Below, one piece after another: positions 10,184-26,406 of a stretch of DNA of 64,000 nt. Each line of letters opens with the position of its first letter. Position 1 is the stretch's first letter. This DNA comes from Clostridiales bacterium (GTDB lineage: Bacteria; Bacillota; Clostridia; Monoglobales; JAIRYP01): positions 1 to 64,000 of the forward strand of contig JAIRYP010000015.1 in the NCBI GenBank assembly GCA_031267755.1, read 5' to 3'. Below the pieces are notes generated by a model that did no database searches, was not told the origin of the DNA, and saw only the letters and a list, made by a program, of their open reading frames with translations. A program made the position numbers and the translations under genes.

Positions 10184-11455
10184 TTATTCGGAAATTCTGT
10201 AGATATCGGCGCCAAGTTTTGAAAATTCACTTTCTATGTTTTCATATCCTCTGTCTATATGATGAATATTTGAAATTTCAGTTATTCCTAATGCGCCAAG
10301 ACCTGCTATGACAAGTGCAGCTCCACCTCTTAAATCTGATGCATTAACGCTTGCTCCAAGTTGATTTTTAACACCTTTGATAACTGCGACACGACCATCT
10401 ACAGTTATGTCAGCCCCCATTCTTATGAGTTCTTCTACGTGTTTGAATCTATTTTCAAACATATTTTCGACAAATACTGTGGTTCCAATTGATTTCGAAA
10501 AAACAGACATTGTGATTGCTTGTGCGTCAGTTGGAAAGCCAGGATATGGCATTGTTTTAATTGCACTCGCAGAAGTTAATCTTTTTTTGCATGAAATATT
10601 TAAATTTTTTCCAGACTGTTCAGCATTAATTCCAGCTTCCCTCAATAATACCAAAATTGACTGCATATGTAAAGAATTAGCATTTTTAAGCACAATTTCT
10701 CCACCGCAACATGCAGTTGCACAAATGTAAGTTGACGCAACTATTCTATCTGGCATCACCGAATGTTCTGTATCATGCAATTCTTTAACTCCTTTTATTG
10801 AAATTATTTCAGAGCCGGCGCCAGTTATTTTTGCTCCCATAGAATTTAAATAGTTTTGCAAATCTACTATTTCAGGTTCTTTTGCCGCATTGGTGATTAT
10901 TGTTTCGCCATCAGATATAGTAGATAAAAGCATAATATTTTCAGTTGCTCCAACACTTGGGAAAAATAAATGCAAGTTTTGAGGTTTTATTTTATCAACT
11001 TTGCAGCTTATATAACCGTGCGATTCTTCGATTTCAACTCCAAGTTGTTTGAAAGCTTTTAGATGTAAATCAATTGGGCGAGGTCCAAGCTCGCAGCCTC
11101 CAGGGTAGCTTATTACTGCCTTTCTACATCTTGCAATTATTGCGCCTAAAAATATTATAGATGAGCGCATTTCTCTCATAAGATTTTCTTTTATACAAAA
11201 ATCGTTTATTCCGTATGAATCTATGATTGCAATTCTATTTTTATAATCGACTGTGCAACCTAAATCTTCAAGTATTTTAAATGTTGAATGAACGTCAGCA
11301 AGACTTGGGCAATTTTTTATAACATTTTTCCCACCGTTTAAAACAGTTGCGGCCATTATTGGAAGAACGGCATTTTTTGCACCATATAAATCAATTTCTC
11401 CCTCAAGTTTTTTTGGGCCGTTTATTATAAGTTTGCTCAATTTTCGAACCTCCAA
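10184..11455 (-). CDS. murA: UDP-N-acetylglucosamine 1-carboxyvinyltransferase
   Basis: LYGAKNAVLPIMAATVL, GGCELGPRPIDLHLKAFKQLG, YPGFPTDAQA. Confidence 0.96.
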   Translation of the reverse strand: MEVRKLSKLIINGPKKLEGEIDLYGAKNAVLPIMAATVLNGGKNVIKNCPSLADVHSTFKILEDLGCTVDYKNRIAIIDSYGINDFCIKENLMREMRSSIIFLGAIIARCRKAVISYPGGCELGPRPIDLHLKAFKQLGVEIEESHGYISCKVDKIKPQNLHLFFPSVGATENIMLLSTISDGETIITNAAKEPEIVDLQNYLNSMGAKITGAGSEIISIKGVKELHDTEHSVMPDRIVASTYICATACCGGEIVLKNANSLHMQSILVLLREAGINAEQSGKNLNISCKKRLTSASAIKTMPYPGFPTDAQAITMSVFSKSIGTTVFVENMFENRFKHVEELIRMGADITVDGRVAVIKGVKNQLGASVNASDLRGGAALVIAGLGALGITEISNIHHIDRGYENIESEFSKLGADIYRISE

Positions 11456-11505
11456 AATAACATATAATAAATACTATGTCATTTTGAATTCAAAAGTTAC
11501 AGCGC

Positions 11506-12630
11506 CTAATTTATTAATTTAGATATTTTAATAAGTATTTCATGAATTTTTTCTAAAGCGTTTGAATTTTTGATTTTAGAGAATTTTTCTTCTATTTCTT
11601 GAATTTTGTTTTCTTTTAAAATGTTATTTACTGAACTCAGTAAAACATCATCGTTTAAGTCATTTTCTTTTATCATTATTGCGCATCTCATATTTGCAAC
11701 AACTTTTGCATTATGTTCTTGATGATTATTTGTTACATTTGGGGAAGGAATAAGTATTGAAGGTTTTTTAAGTGCTATAATTTCGCTGATAGTAATTGCA
11801 CCTGATCTTGAAATGATTAAATCGGCTGCATTCATTGCATATTCCATATCGTATATATAGTCGATTATTTTGATTTGAGGATTATTAATTTTTGTTATTC
11901 CGAGTTTTTCAAGTTTGGAATAAAACGTTGAAATTCTTTCTTTTTTTCCGACACAAATAAGCATTTGTATTTTTTTTTCGGGTGCGATTTTTGCAACAAA
12001 GTTTATGATAATTTCATTTAATTTTTCTGCGCCAAGACTTCCGCCGAAAACTAATATAAAAGGTCTTTTATCTAAATTTAATTTTTTTCTTGCTGAAGAT
12101 TTGCATATTTTTAAAAATTCGGGTTTGATTGGATTACCAGTTACAATCACTTTTTTTTTATGTTTTTTGGTTCTAAGAAATTTTTTTCCTTCAGGAAATC
12201 CTAGACAAGTTATATCTGCAAAATTTGCAAGGATTTTTGTTGTTAAACCTGGCAAACTGTTCGATTCATGAATTACAGTTGGAATTTTAAGTCTGTGCGC
12301 ACAATAAATAACAGGTCCAGTTACATACCCGCCTGTTCCCATCACAACTTGAGGATTAAAATTTTTTATAATTTTTTTAGATTCTTTTATAGATGTAAAA
12401 ATTTTTTTAAGTGTTATAAAGTTTTTAAATATATTTTTTCTATTGAAACCTTGTACATCAATAAATTTTATTTCGTATTTGTTTTTATTTATTAATTTTT
12501 TTTCAAGCCCGCGTTCGGTTCCAATAAATAATATTTCAGCGTTAATGTGATGTTCGCTTATGAAATCTGCAATTGCTAAAGCGGGATTTATATGACCTGC
12601 GGTGCCACCAGCAGCAAATATTATTTTCAT
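11506..12630 (-). CDS. murG: UDP-GlcNAc:lipid-linked MurNAc-pentapeptide GlcNAc transferase
   Basis: AAGGTAGHINPALAIAD, GTGGYVTGPV, GGSLGAEKLN, SRSGAITISEI. Confidence 0.96.
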   Translation of the reverse strand: MKIIFAAGGTAGHINPALAIADFISEHHINAEILFIGTERGLEKKLINKNKYEIKFIDVQGFNRKNIFKNFITLKKIFTSIKESKKIIKNFNPQVVMGTGGYVTGPVIYCAHRLKIPTVIHESNSLPGLTTKILANFADITCLGFPEGKKFLRTKKHKKKVIVTGNPIKPEFLKICKSSARKKLNLDKRPFILVFGGSLGAEKLNEIIINFVAKIAPEKKIQMLICVGKKERISTFYSKLEKLGITKINNPQIKIIDYIYDMEYAMNAADLIISRSGAITISEIIALKKPSILIPSPNVTNNHQEHNAKVVANMRCAIMIKENDLNDDVLLSSVNNILKENKIQEIEEKFSKIKNSNALEKIHEILIKISKLIN

Positions 12631-12821
12631 AAAGGCTCTCCAAGTATATATTCATTTTTAATATGATATGAAATATAAACTGAAAAATAATTCTAATCGT
12701 AAAAGAACGAGAAATATATTTGAAAGTTGCTTTGATAGAAAAATATTTAAGTTGAATTTTAAATTTTGTAGATTTTAGATCAGCATATTTGCTTAAAGAA
12801 TAAAAAACAAAAATTAAAAAA

Positions 12822-12897
<76 letters not shown>

Positions 12898-12983
12898 ATA
12901 TACTTTCATTGTATTATACAACTTCATAGCTTATAACCAGGGTAAAAATAATTTTAAATCTTAAAAAAACAAAAAACATTACA

Positions 12984-13072
12984 TGGTGCCGGAAACCGGA
13001 ATCGAACCGGTACGGGAACTAATTCCCACAGGATTTTAAGTCCTGGGCGTCTGCCAATTCCGCCACTCCGGC
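12984..13072 (-). tRNA. tRNA-Leu (TAA)
   Basis: Reverse complement GCCGGAGTGGCGGAATTGGCAGACGCCCAGGACTTAAAATCCTG...GGTTCGATTCCGGTTTCCGGCACCA; long variable arm, TAA anticodon, encoded CCA. Confidence 0.94.
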
Positions 13073-13162
13073 AGAAATTGCCATTCCTAAACCCAATCAC
13101 TGCATTTTAAATTTATATTTTTTATAAGTCAAGCGTTTTTTTAAAATTTTTTATATTTTGCA

Positions 13163-13190
13163 TTGAAAAAAATATTTATTATACTATAAT
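13163..13190 (+). promoter_or_regulatory. Putative sigma-A-type promoter TTGAAA-16-TATAAT
   Basis: TTGAAA at 13163-13168, 16-nt spacer, TATAAT at 13185-13190, about 30 nt before the likely ATG. Confidence 0.6.
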
Positions 13191-13219
13191 GATTAAAAAT
13201 GTTTGCAAAAGGAGAATTT

Positions 13220-14725
13220 ATGTTAATAGTAAAAAATCAAAAGATTAGAGTAAGATGCAGTGGTACAATGATAGAAGAAAAGTTTGAAGAAATTTTTATA
13301 GAAAATTTAGGAGTCTCAGAACTGAAGTTTCGTCTTTTTTTAAAAGAAATGGGCAACTTTTTTATAGAAGGATATATTGGTGATTTAGAATTTATTATTA
13401 ATCATTTTTATAGAAAAAAACAACATTTTTTTGAAATTCCATTAAGTGCGTTGATTGCAAAATTTTATCTTACCGTTTGTTCCACATTTGAAGATTCTTT
13501 GTTTCAAAAATTGTACCAAATCGAAATATCTGATCAAAAAATTTTGCCTCATGAATTTGCCGCTGAAATGGTATTTGATTTAGATGTAAATGCATTGAGT
13601 TGTTCAGTGGTGGACGCTGAACAAAGAATTTTTAATTCACGTTTTTTTAATAATTTTGTTGAATTATTTTTTATAACTTTAGATTTTTTAAATCGAAAAC
13701 ATTATTTTTTGGGTAATCCTTTTATGGATATTAAACCAAATGAAGAATTTGTTTTTTGTTTTGGACATCACACACATCCTTTTAAAAATTTTGAATTGAG
13801 AAGTTTTTTAAATTTTTTTGATAACACTGTAAGAGAAGTCCTTAAAATAAAACATCCAAATTTTTTTACGGTTGTTCATTGTCCTTTGGGTATTGGCCCT
13901 TTTTTCTTGGAGTCCCAAGACTTTATTCGTATTTATAGTCACATTAGAAGTGATCATTTATCTGCTTCCGACGATTTGATAGATCAAATTTCGCATGAAA
14001 CAGTACGAGCCATAGGTCATTATTTTGAAACATATTTTGATCATCATCCGGAACACCTAGCAGAAGAGTTTCCAGGAAACTTAATGAAAGAAATATTAAG
14101 TGATATTTTTTTCTTAGCAACAGAGTATATATATTACACATTTGGAAAAAGTTTTATTAATGGGTCCCCTGTTTTTGGGCGTTTTTCTTCGGAAGTTAAA
14201 AATACTGATGATCTTCTTAGAAAATTGTATTTATATGAAAGTATATTTGAAGAAATTGCGCAAGATATTCATTTAGCAGAGGTCGAAACCTCGCGTGGAT
14301 CAAAAGGGTCTTATTTATGTTTGAAGCTAGATCCAAAGTTAAGTTTTGTCGATAATTTTGCTAAACGTGTTGAACATACAGATTTTAGTTTTTTATTACA
14401 TGATTTAATTATTTTTCTTGTTTGGTATCATATAAAAAATGGTGTTCAGCCGGAAATTCCGTTTTATCAAAAATTAACTTATCAAAGAGATTTTTATAAA
14501 CTTTTAGTGCGTAATCCGATTCCTCTAGAAAGAGTTTTGCTATCTAAAGTTTTTCCCCCAAGGGTGGTAGAAAGCGTGAGAGGATATGAAAATAGTGAAG
14601 ATATGCGAGAAAAAGTTTTTGAGTTAGTTGAAAGAAAAGGAATTACTTTACAAAAAATACCTTTTCGTGATAATCATAGGTTACAGCACAAATTACAGTT
14701 GAGTCCTTTAAGGACCGATTTATGA
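13220..14725 (+). CDS. Hypothetical protein (orphan, about 501 aa; possible metalloprotease-like HE...H segment)
   Basis: Long ORF. The listed start 13199 precedes an RBS (aaaggag), so ATG at 13220 (MLIVKNQKIRVRC...) is more likely. Contains SHETVRAIGHYFE...NLMKEILSDIFF. Confidence 0.8.
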   Translation: MLIVKNQKIRVRCSGTMIEEKFEEIFIENLGVSELKFRLFLKEMGNFFIEGYIGDLEFIINHFYRKKQHFFEIPLSALIAKFYLTVCSTFEDSLFQKLYQIEISDQKILPHEFAAEMVFDLDVNALSCSVVDAEQRIFNSRFFNNFVELFFITLDFLNRKHYFLGNPFMDIKPNEEFVFCFGHHTHPFKNFELRSFLNFFDNTVREVLKIKHPNFFTVVHCPLGIGPFFLESQDFIRIYSHIRSDHLSASDDLIDQISHETVRAIGHYFETYFDHHPEHLAEEFPGNLMKEILSDIFFLATEYIYYTFGKSFINGSPVFGRFSSEVKNTDDLLRKLYLYESIFEEIAQDIHLAEVETSRGSKGSYLCLKLDPKLSFVDNFAKRVEHTDFSFLLHDLIIFLVWYHIKNGVQPEIPFYQKLTYQRDFYKLLVRNPIPLERVLLSKVFPPRVVESVRGYENSEDMREKVFELVERKGITLQKIPFRDNHRLQHKLQLSPLRTDL

Positions 14726-14857
14726 TGGAAAATTATTTTGTCATTTAGTATTGGGGAAAAAATAATAATTTAATATTATTAATGAAAAATTAGAAGAAGT
14801 TTATTGAACCAATGATTTATGATAAACAATTATCACTATAAAGGCAAAAACACTATA

Positions 14858-15685
14858 TTATTCTATTTTGTCAGGTATAGTAAGAAATTTAAATTTTCTC
14901 TCTAAGAAATATTCTATTATTTCAGGGACAGCTTCAAAAGTAGTAGTTTTTGAATTTGAATCGTGTAAAAGTATGGTTACATTTTCTAAATCTTGAGAAG
15001 TTTTTTTAACTGAATTTATAATTTCTTCTTTTGAGAGAAGTTTTTTACTAATTGAATCATTTCCTAAACAATTCCAATCAATGTATTGAAAACCATTTTT
15101 TTCAACTGCGTTTTTTAGAATTTTATTTTTTCCGTTTGAGCCGCCTGGGAATCTAAAAACAGTGTTTTTATGATCTATTCCTAAAATTTTTTTTATTACT
15201 TCTTCTGTTTTATAAATTTCTTTAGTTAATTTTTCAACATTTGTGCAGTTATTATAAGAGTGTGAATATGAATGATTTGCTATTTTGTGTCCTTCTGAAT
15301 GAATTCTTCTCAAAACATCTGGGTTTGCTTCAACATATTTACCAACCACGAAAAAAGTTGCTTTAATGTCGTATTTTTTTAGAATATCAAGTATTTTAGG
15401 GGTTCCATGGCTTGAAGGACCATCATCAAAAGTTAAATAGACAATTTTTTCATTTGGAATGTTTTTAGGAACGGCAGGAGAATATGTTAATTTATTCACT
15501 TCGGTAAATTTTTTATACATTTTATTTCTTGAATGAACTTTAATTTTATTTATGTATTCATAAAAACCAGTATATAAATTCCCATTGTATCTAATTATCA
15601 GCGTAAAAGAAATTATTAAGGCTAATAAATTAAATATAAAAATTAATCCTTTTTTATTTACATATATTTTCATAATTTTTCCCAT
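14858..15685 (-). CDS. Polysaccharide deacetylase (NodB domain)
   Basis: VYLTFDDGPSSHGTPKILDIL, HKIANHSYSH, FRFPGGSNG, LLHDSNSKTTT. Confidence 0.93.
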   Translation of the reverse strand: MGKIMKIYVNKKGLIFIFNLLALIISFTLIIRYNGNLYTGFYEYINKIKVHSRNKMYKKFTEVNKLTYSPAVPKNIPNEKIVYLTFDDGPSSHGTPKILDILKKYDIKATFFVVGKYVEANPDVLRRIHSEGHKIANHSYSHSYNNCTNVEKLTKEIYKTEEVIKKILGIDHKNTVFRFPGGSNGKNKILKNAVEKNGFQYIDWNCLGNDSISKKLLSKEEIINSVKKTSQDLENVTILLHDSNSKTTTFEAVPEIIEYFLERKFKFLTIPDKIE

Positions 15686-15851
15686 ACGTTAACAAGATTT
15701 TACCTATTCAAACATATGAAATTTTTTTAAAATATAAGCATAAAATCGATAATAATTTTAATTTTTTTTGAAAACATATTGATAATAATCAATAAAAAAG
15801 ATAAATAATTTTTTAATATAGCTAAAATATTGTTTTAAATCATAATTTTAT

Positions 15852-18313
<2,462 letters not shown>

Positions 18314-18625
18314 TTAATTTATCTCCAATGAATATAAAACTAAAAAAATGCGGCTTATTAAAATTATTTATTATTTGTTAGTTTTAATGTAAAGCTTTAA
18401 ATAAAAATATTTTATTCATTAACGTGTCGAAGAAGGCATTATTATTATCTCGGTGGTTTTTAAAAATATTCTCGCAATATTAAAACAGTTATATGAAATT
18501 ATAATTGGTTTTCGATAAATTAGAACAGTTTATTTTCTAAATTAAATAGTTTTGCGTAACAAAAAACATTATCAAGAATAAGATAAATATTAAAACATCA
18601 TTTAAATTTTAAGGAGTGGTATTTA

Positions 18626-19207
18626 TTGTGGGCATCTTTTAACATTTTAAGGGCTTTGCTTTTTGCAGTATGCGCAAATATGGATAATTTGAGCATAGGA
18701 ATTTCTTATGGGATACAGAAAATTAAAGTAAGTTTTTTACCAAATTTAATTATAGCTTTAATAACTCTTTTTGGGACCGCTTTATCAATGTTGGCTGGTG
18801 CAGGAATTACTTCAATTTTGTCTCCAGATACGGCAAAAATAATTGGCGGTGTAATTCTGATTATAATAGGTCTTTATTATATTTTAAAAGTTGTTTTTAA
18901 AAAAATTATTTACGGATATGATGCTACGAATCAAAAGCCACTTTGCAATATAACAATAAGAGAATCTATAGCTATTGGAATAGCTTTAACAATTAATAAT
19001 TTTGGAATGGGAATTGGAATTGGGACTGACGTTGAAATTCTTGAATTAATTATAATAAATGTTTTGACATTTCTTTTTAGTATGATTTTTATGTCAATTG
19101 GTAATTTTTTAGGTGAGTGTATGTTTTCTAGGTTTTTTGGTAAATTTTCAGAATTTATTTCAGGAGTAATTATGGTTTTAATAGGAATTTTTCAGATAAT
19201 TGGATAA
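18626..19207 (+). CDS. MntP/YtaF-like membrane protein
   Basis: Six-TM pattern with duplicated Asp/Asn-containing motifs (MDNLSIGISYG...; ESIAIGIALTINNFGMGIGIG); RBS aaggagtgg, TTG start. Confidence 0.65.
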   Translation: MWASFNILRALLFAVCANMDNLSIGISYGIQKIKVSFLPNLIIALITLFGTALSMLAGAGITSILSPDTAKIIGGVILIIIGLYYILKVVFKKIIYGYDATNQKPLCNITIRESIAIGIALTINNFGMGIGIGTDVEILELIIINVLTFLFSMIFMSIGNFLGECMFSRFFGKFSEFISGVIMVLIGIFQIIG

Positions 19208-19259
19208 ATTTAAAAATATTTAATATTATGTTTTTAATTATTAAGTTTTGGGAGGAAAA

Positions 19260-19895
19260 ATGAGCGAGAAGTACGAATTTAAGCTGAAACCATTGCCATA
19301 TTCTTTTAGTGATTTAGAACCTTATATTGATTCATTAACAATGAAACTTCACCATGATAGGCATTTAAAAACTTATATTGATAATTTAAATTCTGTGATT
19401 TCAAAGCATGTGGAATATAAGAAATGGAGCTTAGAAAAATTAATTAAAGATTCAAATTGGCTTCCTCAAGATGTGCGTTCAAGCATTAAAAATAATGCTG
19501 GCGGAGTTTATAATCATAATTTTTATTTTTCAAATATGGCTCCTGGTATTAAAAAATCGTCTGATGATGAGTTTATAGAGAAAATCAATCATTTTTTTGG
19601 GAATTTTGATGATTTTAAGTCCAAATTTAAAACTAAGGCGCTTGATGTGTTTGGATCAGGTTATGCATGGCTTGTTGCTAACAAAGATAAAGAGCTTAAA
19701 ATTATTCAAACGATAAATCAAAATACTCCACTCGAACTAGATTTGATTCCAATTCTTTGCATTGATGTGTGGGAACATGCGTATTATTTAAAAAATTATA
19801 ATAAAAGAGCCGAATATATAGATAATTGGTTTAATGTTATAAATTGGGCCAAGTTAAGAGAAAATTATGAAAACATAGATAAAGACGAAAAATAA
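19260..19895 (+). CDS. Fe/Mn superoxide dismutase
   Basis: Metal ligand motifs LHHDRHLKTYI, GGVYNHNFYF, DVWEHAYYL. ATG 19260 after gggagg RBS is preferred over the track start 19248. Confidence 0.93.
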   Translation: MSEKYEFKLKPLPYSFSDLEPYIDSLTMKLHHDRHLKTYIDNLNSVISKHVEYKKWSLEKLIKDSNWLPQDVRSSIKNNAGGVYNHNFYFSNMAPGIKKSSDDEFIEKINHFFGNFDDFKSKFKTKALDVFGSGYAWLVANKDKELKIIQTINQNTPLELDLIPILCIDVWEHAYYLKNYNKRAEYIDNWFNVINWAKLRENYENIDKDEK

Positions 19896-19915
19896 TTCGT
19901 CTTTATTTTTTATGT
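19881..19915 (+). terminator. Rho-independent terminator downstream of sod
   Basis: aaagacgaa (19881-19889) / ttcgtcttt (19896-19904) hairpin overlapping the stop codon, followed by a T-rich tract. Confidence 0.8.
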
Positions 19916-19967
19916 CTTTTAAGTTTGGTTGATTGTAATATTAAATAAGTTGTTATGTTTAAAGAAA

Positions 19968-21344
19968 CTAAAATTTTATTTTATCTGAAATGTATTTTTG
20001 AAGTTTGTTTATTGGTATTTTTTCTTGTTTCATTGAGTCACGTTCTCTCACGGTGACAGCTTTTTCATTTTCGGAATCAAAGTCGTACGTTATACAAAAA
20101 GGAGTTCCAATTTCATCATATCTTCTGTATCGTTTGCCTATGCTTCCAGATTCGTCATAATCACATGTGAATTCTTTTGATAAAGTATTGAATATTTCTA
20201 ACGCTCTTGCTGAAAGTTTTTTTGTAAGCGGGAGAATTGCAGCTTTAATTGGAGCGAGAGCCGAATGAAGTTTTAACACCGTTCTAAAATCGTTCTTTTC
20301 TTGGTCCAAGGTTTCTTCTTCAAAAGCATTTATTAAGAATGCAAGAATTACACGATCAACTCCTAGAGATGGTTCTATGCAAAATGGAGTATATTTTTCA
20401 TTTAGATCTGTGTATTCCAAATTTTTATTACTATGTTTGCTATGGTTTTTGAGATCAAAATCACCTCGATTGCTAATTCCCCAGAGTTCGCCCCAACCAA
20501 AGGGAAATAAAAATTCTACATCAGAAGTTGCAATGCTGTAATGGGATAGTTCTTCATCAGTGTGGTCGCGAATTCTTAAACTTTCATTATCTATGCCAAG
20601 ATCAAGTAACCAGTTAAAACAAAATATTTTCCAATGTTCGAACCATTTTTTATCTTCTTCAGGTTTGCAAAAGAATTCCAGTTCCATTTGTTCAAATTCT
20701 CTTGTTCTAAAGGTAAAATTTCCTGGTGTTATTTCGTTTCTGAAGCATTTTCCAATTTGCCCAATTCCGAATGGAATTTTTTTTCTTGTGGTTCTCAGAA
20801 CATTTTTAAAGTTTACAAATATACCTTGTGCTGTTTCGGGCCTTAAAAATATTTTGCTTGTATTATTTTCAACTGTTCCTTGGGAGGTTTCAAACATTAA
20901 GTTGAATTTTCTAATTTCAGTAAAATTGTTTTTTTCACATTTCAAACATTTTAATTTTTTGCGTTTTAAACAATTCTCCATGTCGTCGATTGACCAGTCA
21001 GATACGTCAATTTTAAAATTTTCTTTAATTAATTCATCTACTCTGAAGCGCGATTTACATTCTTTACAATCAACCAGGGGATCAGAGAAATTTTCAATGT
21101 GACCAGATGCTGTCCAAACGTAAGGGTTCATCAAAATTGCAGAATCAAGCCCCACATTCATATGATTTTCTTCAATAAATTTTTTCCACCACAATCGTTT
21201 AACGTTATTTTTAATTTCTGCACCCAAGGGTCCGTAATCCCAAGTGTTTGAAATTCCTCCATATATTTCTGAACTTGGGTAAATTAGCCCTCTATTTTTA
21301 CAAAGAGAAATAATTTTTTGCATAGTTTTATTTGTTTTTATCAT
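19968..21344 (-). CDS. glyS: Glycyl-tRNA synthetase (single-subunit)
   Basis: [51 protein letters not shown]. Confidence 0.97.
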   Translation of the reverse strand: MIKTNKTMQKIISLCKNRGLIYPSSEIYGGISNTWDYGPLGAEIKNNVKRLWWKKFIEENHMNVGLDSAILMNPYVWTASGHIENFSDPLVDCKECKSRFRVDELIKENFKIDVSDWSIDDMENCLKRKKLKCLKCEKNNFTEIRKFNLMFETSQGTVENNTSKIFLRPETAQGIFVNFKNVLRTTRKKIPFGIGQIGKCFRNEITPGNFTFRTREFEQMELEFFCKPEEDKKWFEHWKIFCFNWLLDLGIDNESLRIRDHTDEELSHYSIATSDVEFLFPFGWGELWGISNRGDFDLKNHSKHSNKNLEYTDLNEKYTPFCIEPSLGVDRVILAFLINAFEEETLDQEKNDFRTVLKLHSALAPIKAAILPLTKKLSARALEIFNTLSKEFTCDYDESGSIGKRYRRYDEIGTPFCITYDFDSENEKAVTVRERDSMKQEKIPINKLQKYISDKIKF

Positions 21345-21568
21345 GATTTTAGCTCCTTGCTTTTGTTTTATTAACCATAAAATGTATATTATATTATTTT
21401 TTTAAAATTTCATAAAAGAAATTTGGTTCGAAAAGTATTTTTTGTTTTAAAATTTGATATATTGAATTGTCATTATTTTATTATGATTACTCGATTTTGA
21501 TGATTTGTGAAATATTGTTGTTTTTGTTACTGCGCTGAATTTAGAAAATATTTTAAGGTTGATGTTAT

Positions 21569-22675
21569 ATGAAAGTTTTATCTTCGAAAGATAAATTAAA
21601 TGGTGCAATAAATATAGTTTCAAGAGCAGCTTCAAAGTCGTTAATTGTTTCTCAAGATGGCATTAAATTGGATGCTTATGATAATTCATTGGTTTTGTCT
21701 GGCAGTAATTTGGAAATTGAAATAATTGTAACTTTAGAATGTGAAGTTGAAGAAGAAGGCAAAGCTGTTTTAAATTCAAGAATGTTGGGCGATATAGTTA
21801 AAAAATCTTCTGGTAAAGAAATTTCTATTGAAATTTTAGATAATTATCTGACGAAAATTAAAAGCGGAAGTAGTAAATTTGAAATAACTGGATTTAGCCC
21901 TGATGAATCTTCAAAATTTTTAGATTTTAATGCTCAGCATTTTATTAAAATTTCAAAAAATAAATTGAGGCAAATGATAACAAACACTGTATTTTCAGTT
22001 TCAAGCGATGCAAACAAACCAGTATTAACAGGATGTTTTTTTGAGATTAAGAAAAATTTTATAAAAATGGTTGCGATTGATGGATTTAGAATGGCAATTC
22101 GCGTTGCTCAATTGGATGAAGATTATGAGTCAAATTGTTTTATTGTGCCTTGTAAAGTTTTATTGGAACTTTCTAGAATTTTAAAAGATGAAAACGAGTA
22201 TGTGAATGTTAGTTATTCAGATAGTCGCGTTGCTTTTTCGTTTGATAATTGCACTGTTATCTCGAGGCTTATTGAAGGCAAATATATTGATTATGAACGT
22301 ATAATTCCAAAAGGGAAAACTACAGTTTTTAATTTTAACACGTTTAAACTTTTAAAGATAATAGAAAGAGTGGCAATTGTTATTACAAGTGATTCGAATA
22401 GAAGCCCAATAAAGTTTTTGTTTAAGAATGATAGTTTGAATATTTCGTGTAAAACTTCATGTGGATTTTCAGAAGATAGTATAGAAATTGAACCAAAAGA
22501 TTTTGAACTTGAAATTGGTTTTAACCATAGATTTTTAATTGATGCTTTGAAAGCTTGTGAAACTGAAGAGGTGTGTTTAAGTTTTGATAGCAGCATTACT
22601 CCTCTTACAATTACCCCTATTTATGGTGATAGTTTTTGTTATATTGTACTTCCTGTTCGTTTAAAAACTGTGTAA
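21569..22675 (+). CDS. dnaN: DNA polymerase III beta subunit
   Basis: Sliding clamp pattern; C-terminus TPITI...YIVLPVRL. Confidence 0.93.
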   Translation: MKVLSSKDKLNGAINIVSRAASKSLIVSQDGIKLDAYDNSLVLSGSNLEIEIIVTLECEVEEEGKAVLNSRMLGDIVKKSSGKEISIEILDNYLTKIKSGSSKFEITGFSPDESSKFLDFNAQHFIKISKNKLRQMITNTVFSVSSDANKPVLTGCFFEIKKNFIKMVAIDGFRMAIRVAQLDEDYESNCFIVPCKVLLELSRILKDENEYVNVSYSDSRVAFSFDNCTVISRLIEGKYIDYERIIPKGKTTVFNFNTFKLLKIIERVAIVITSDSNRSPIKFLFKNDSLNISCKTSCGFSEDSIEIEPKDFELEIGFNHRFLIDALKACETEEVCLSFDSSITPLTITPIYGDSFCYIVLPVRLKTV

Positions 22676-22747
22676 TTTATTTTTTAAAATTTAAACAAGG
22701 TTATTTAAAAAGTTTATAATAGAGTGTTGAAATTTTTGAAGATTTAG

Positions 22748-24814
<2,067 letters not shown>

Positions 24815-24936
24815 ACAATAAATGTCGTGTGAAAGATATATTCAAATTTGGTTAACAAATCGAAAATATAAATTTTGTGTTTTGAATAATATTATTAAAG
24901 TTAAACAATAACTAATGAAGGTTTAAAAAATTGGTG

Positions 24937-26316
24937 TTAAGTTAGATTGTTTGCTGTTCTTGGGTATGCAATGACATCGCGGATATTGCTCATTCCGGTT
25001 ATGTACATTAAAATTCTGTCAAAACCTAATCCAAATCCTGAGTGTTTTACGCTGCCATATTTTCTTAGCTCCAAATACGATTGATAGTTTTCCCAGTTAA
25101 TATTCATTTTTTTCATTCTATCTAATAAAAATTGAAGTCTCTCTTCTCTTTGGCTTCCGCCGATTATTTCTCCAACTCCAGGTATTAGACAATCCATTGC
25201 GCTAACTGTTTTTTCATCATCGTTTATTCTCATATAAAATGCTTTTATTTCTTTTGGATAATTTATTACAAAGATAGGTTTTTTAAAAATTATTTCAGTT
25301 AGATATCTTTCGTGTTCGGTTTGTAAATCTACTCCCCAGTTGACTGGATATATGAATTCTTTTTTATTTTTTTGAAGTATTTTTATTGCTTCAGTATAAG
25401 TAATTATCTCAAAATTACTGTTTATTAGATCGTCAAGCTTTTTTAAGATGCCATTTTCAATATTTTTTTCTATGAAGTCCATTTCGGAGAAGCCTTCTTT
25501 AAGCACATAATTTATTATATATTTTAACATGTTTTCGCTGAGCTTCATATTATCTGATAAATCCGCAAAAGCAATTTCGGATTCAACCATCCAAAATTCC
25601 GCCGCATGTCTCGCGGTGTTTGAGTTTTCGGCACGAAAAGTTGGGCCAAAAGTGTATACATTTCCAAAAGTTTGTGCGAAAGCTTCGGCTTCAAGTTGCC
25701 CGCTTACTGTCAAAAACGCCTCTTTAACAAAAAAGTCTTTTTTAAAATCAATTGTTTTGTTTTCTTTTTTTGGCAAGTTATTTAAATCAAGAGATGTGAC
25801 TTTAAACATTTCACCTGCTCCTTCACAGTCGCTTCCCGTAATTATTGGTGTGTGAACATAAATGAAACCTTGTTCATTGAAAAATTTATGTATTGCGAAA
25901 GATAATATTGATCGGATTTTAAAAACTGAATAAAAAGTATTTGTGCGGCTTCTTAGATGTAAATTATTGCGTAAAAATTCATTTGTGTGAAATTTTTTTT
26001 GAAGAGGATAGTCTGATGCACTTGTTCCTTCAATAATTATTTCATCAGCTTTTATTTCAAATTTTTGTTTATTTTCTGGAGTGTTTTTTAAAATTCCCTT
26101 AATTTTTATTGCTGATCCTACATTTAATTTAGAGATTTCCAAAAAATTTTCTAGTGTTTCAAAGACTATAATTTGTGTATTTTCTAAGCACGATCCATCA
26201 TTTAATGAGATAAAGATAATTTTTTTTCCAGATCTTATATGTTTGATCCAACCATTTAGATTTACATATTCGTCTTTAATGTTTTCGTAATTTTTAAAAA
26301 TTTCGATTATTTTCAT
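24937..26316 (-). CDS. asnS: Asparaginyl-tRNA synthetase
   Basis: Class IIb OB-fold plus catalytic motifs: [60 protein letters not shown]. Confidence 0.95.
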   Translation of the reverse strand: MKIIEIFKNYENIKDEYVNLNGWIKHIRSGKKIIFISLNDGSCLENTQIIVFETLENFLEISKLNVGSAIKIKGILKNTPENKQKFEIKADEIIIEGTSASDYPLQKKFHTNEFLRNNLHLRSRTNTFYSVFKIRSILSFAIHKFFNEQGFIYVHTPIITGSDCEGAGEMFKVTSLDLNNLPKKENKTIDFKKDFFVKEAFLTVSGQLEAEAFAQTFGNVYTFGPTFRAENSNTARHAAEFWMVESEIAFADLSDNMKLSENMLKYIINYVLKEGFSEMDFIEKNIENGILKKLDDLINSNFEIITYTEAIKILQKNKKEFIYPVNWGVDLQTEHERYLTEIIFKKPIFVINYPKEIKAFYMRINDDEKTVSAMDCLIPGVGEIIGGSQREERLQFLLDRMKKMNINWENYQSYLELRKYGSVKHSGFGLGFDRILMYITGMSNIRDVIAYPRTANNLT

Positions 26317-26406
26317 AAATTTGTCTCCAAAATTTAATTTAAGTTTTATAATATAACCTTAGCGAATATTTTGGTTGAATTCAATAAATAATATCATAGA
26401 AGGAGG

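Noticed and set aside
14760-14850. Terminators between 14725 and 14858
   Set aside because: Only short pure-AT inverted repeats (aataata/tattatt; tgata/tatca), indistinguishable from AT-rich background.
21345-21568. oriC/DnaA-box cluster upstream of dnaN
   Set aside because: No TTATCCACA-like boxes found by eye and no dnaA adjacent; insufficient evidence.
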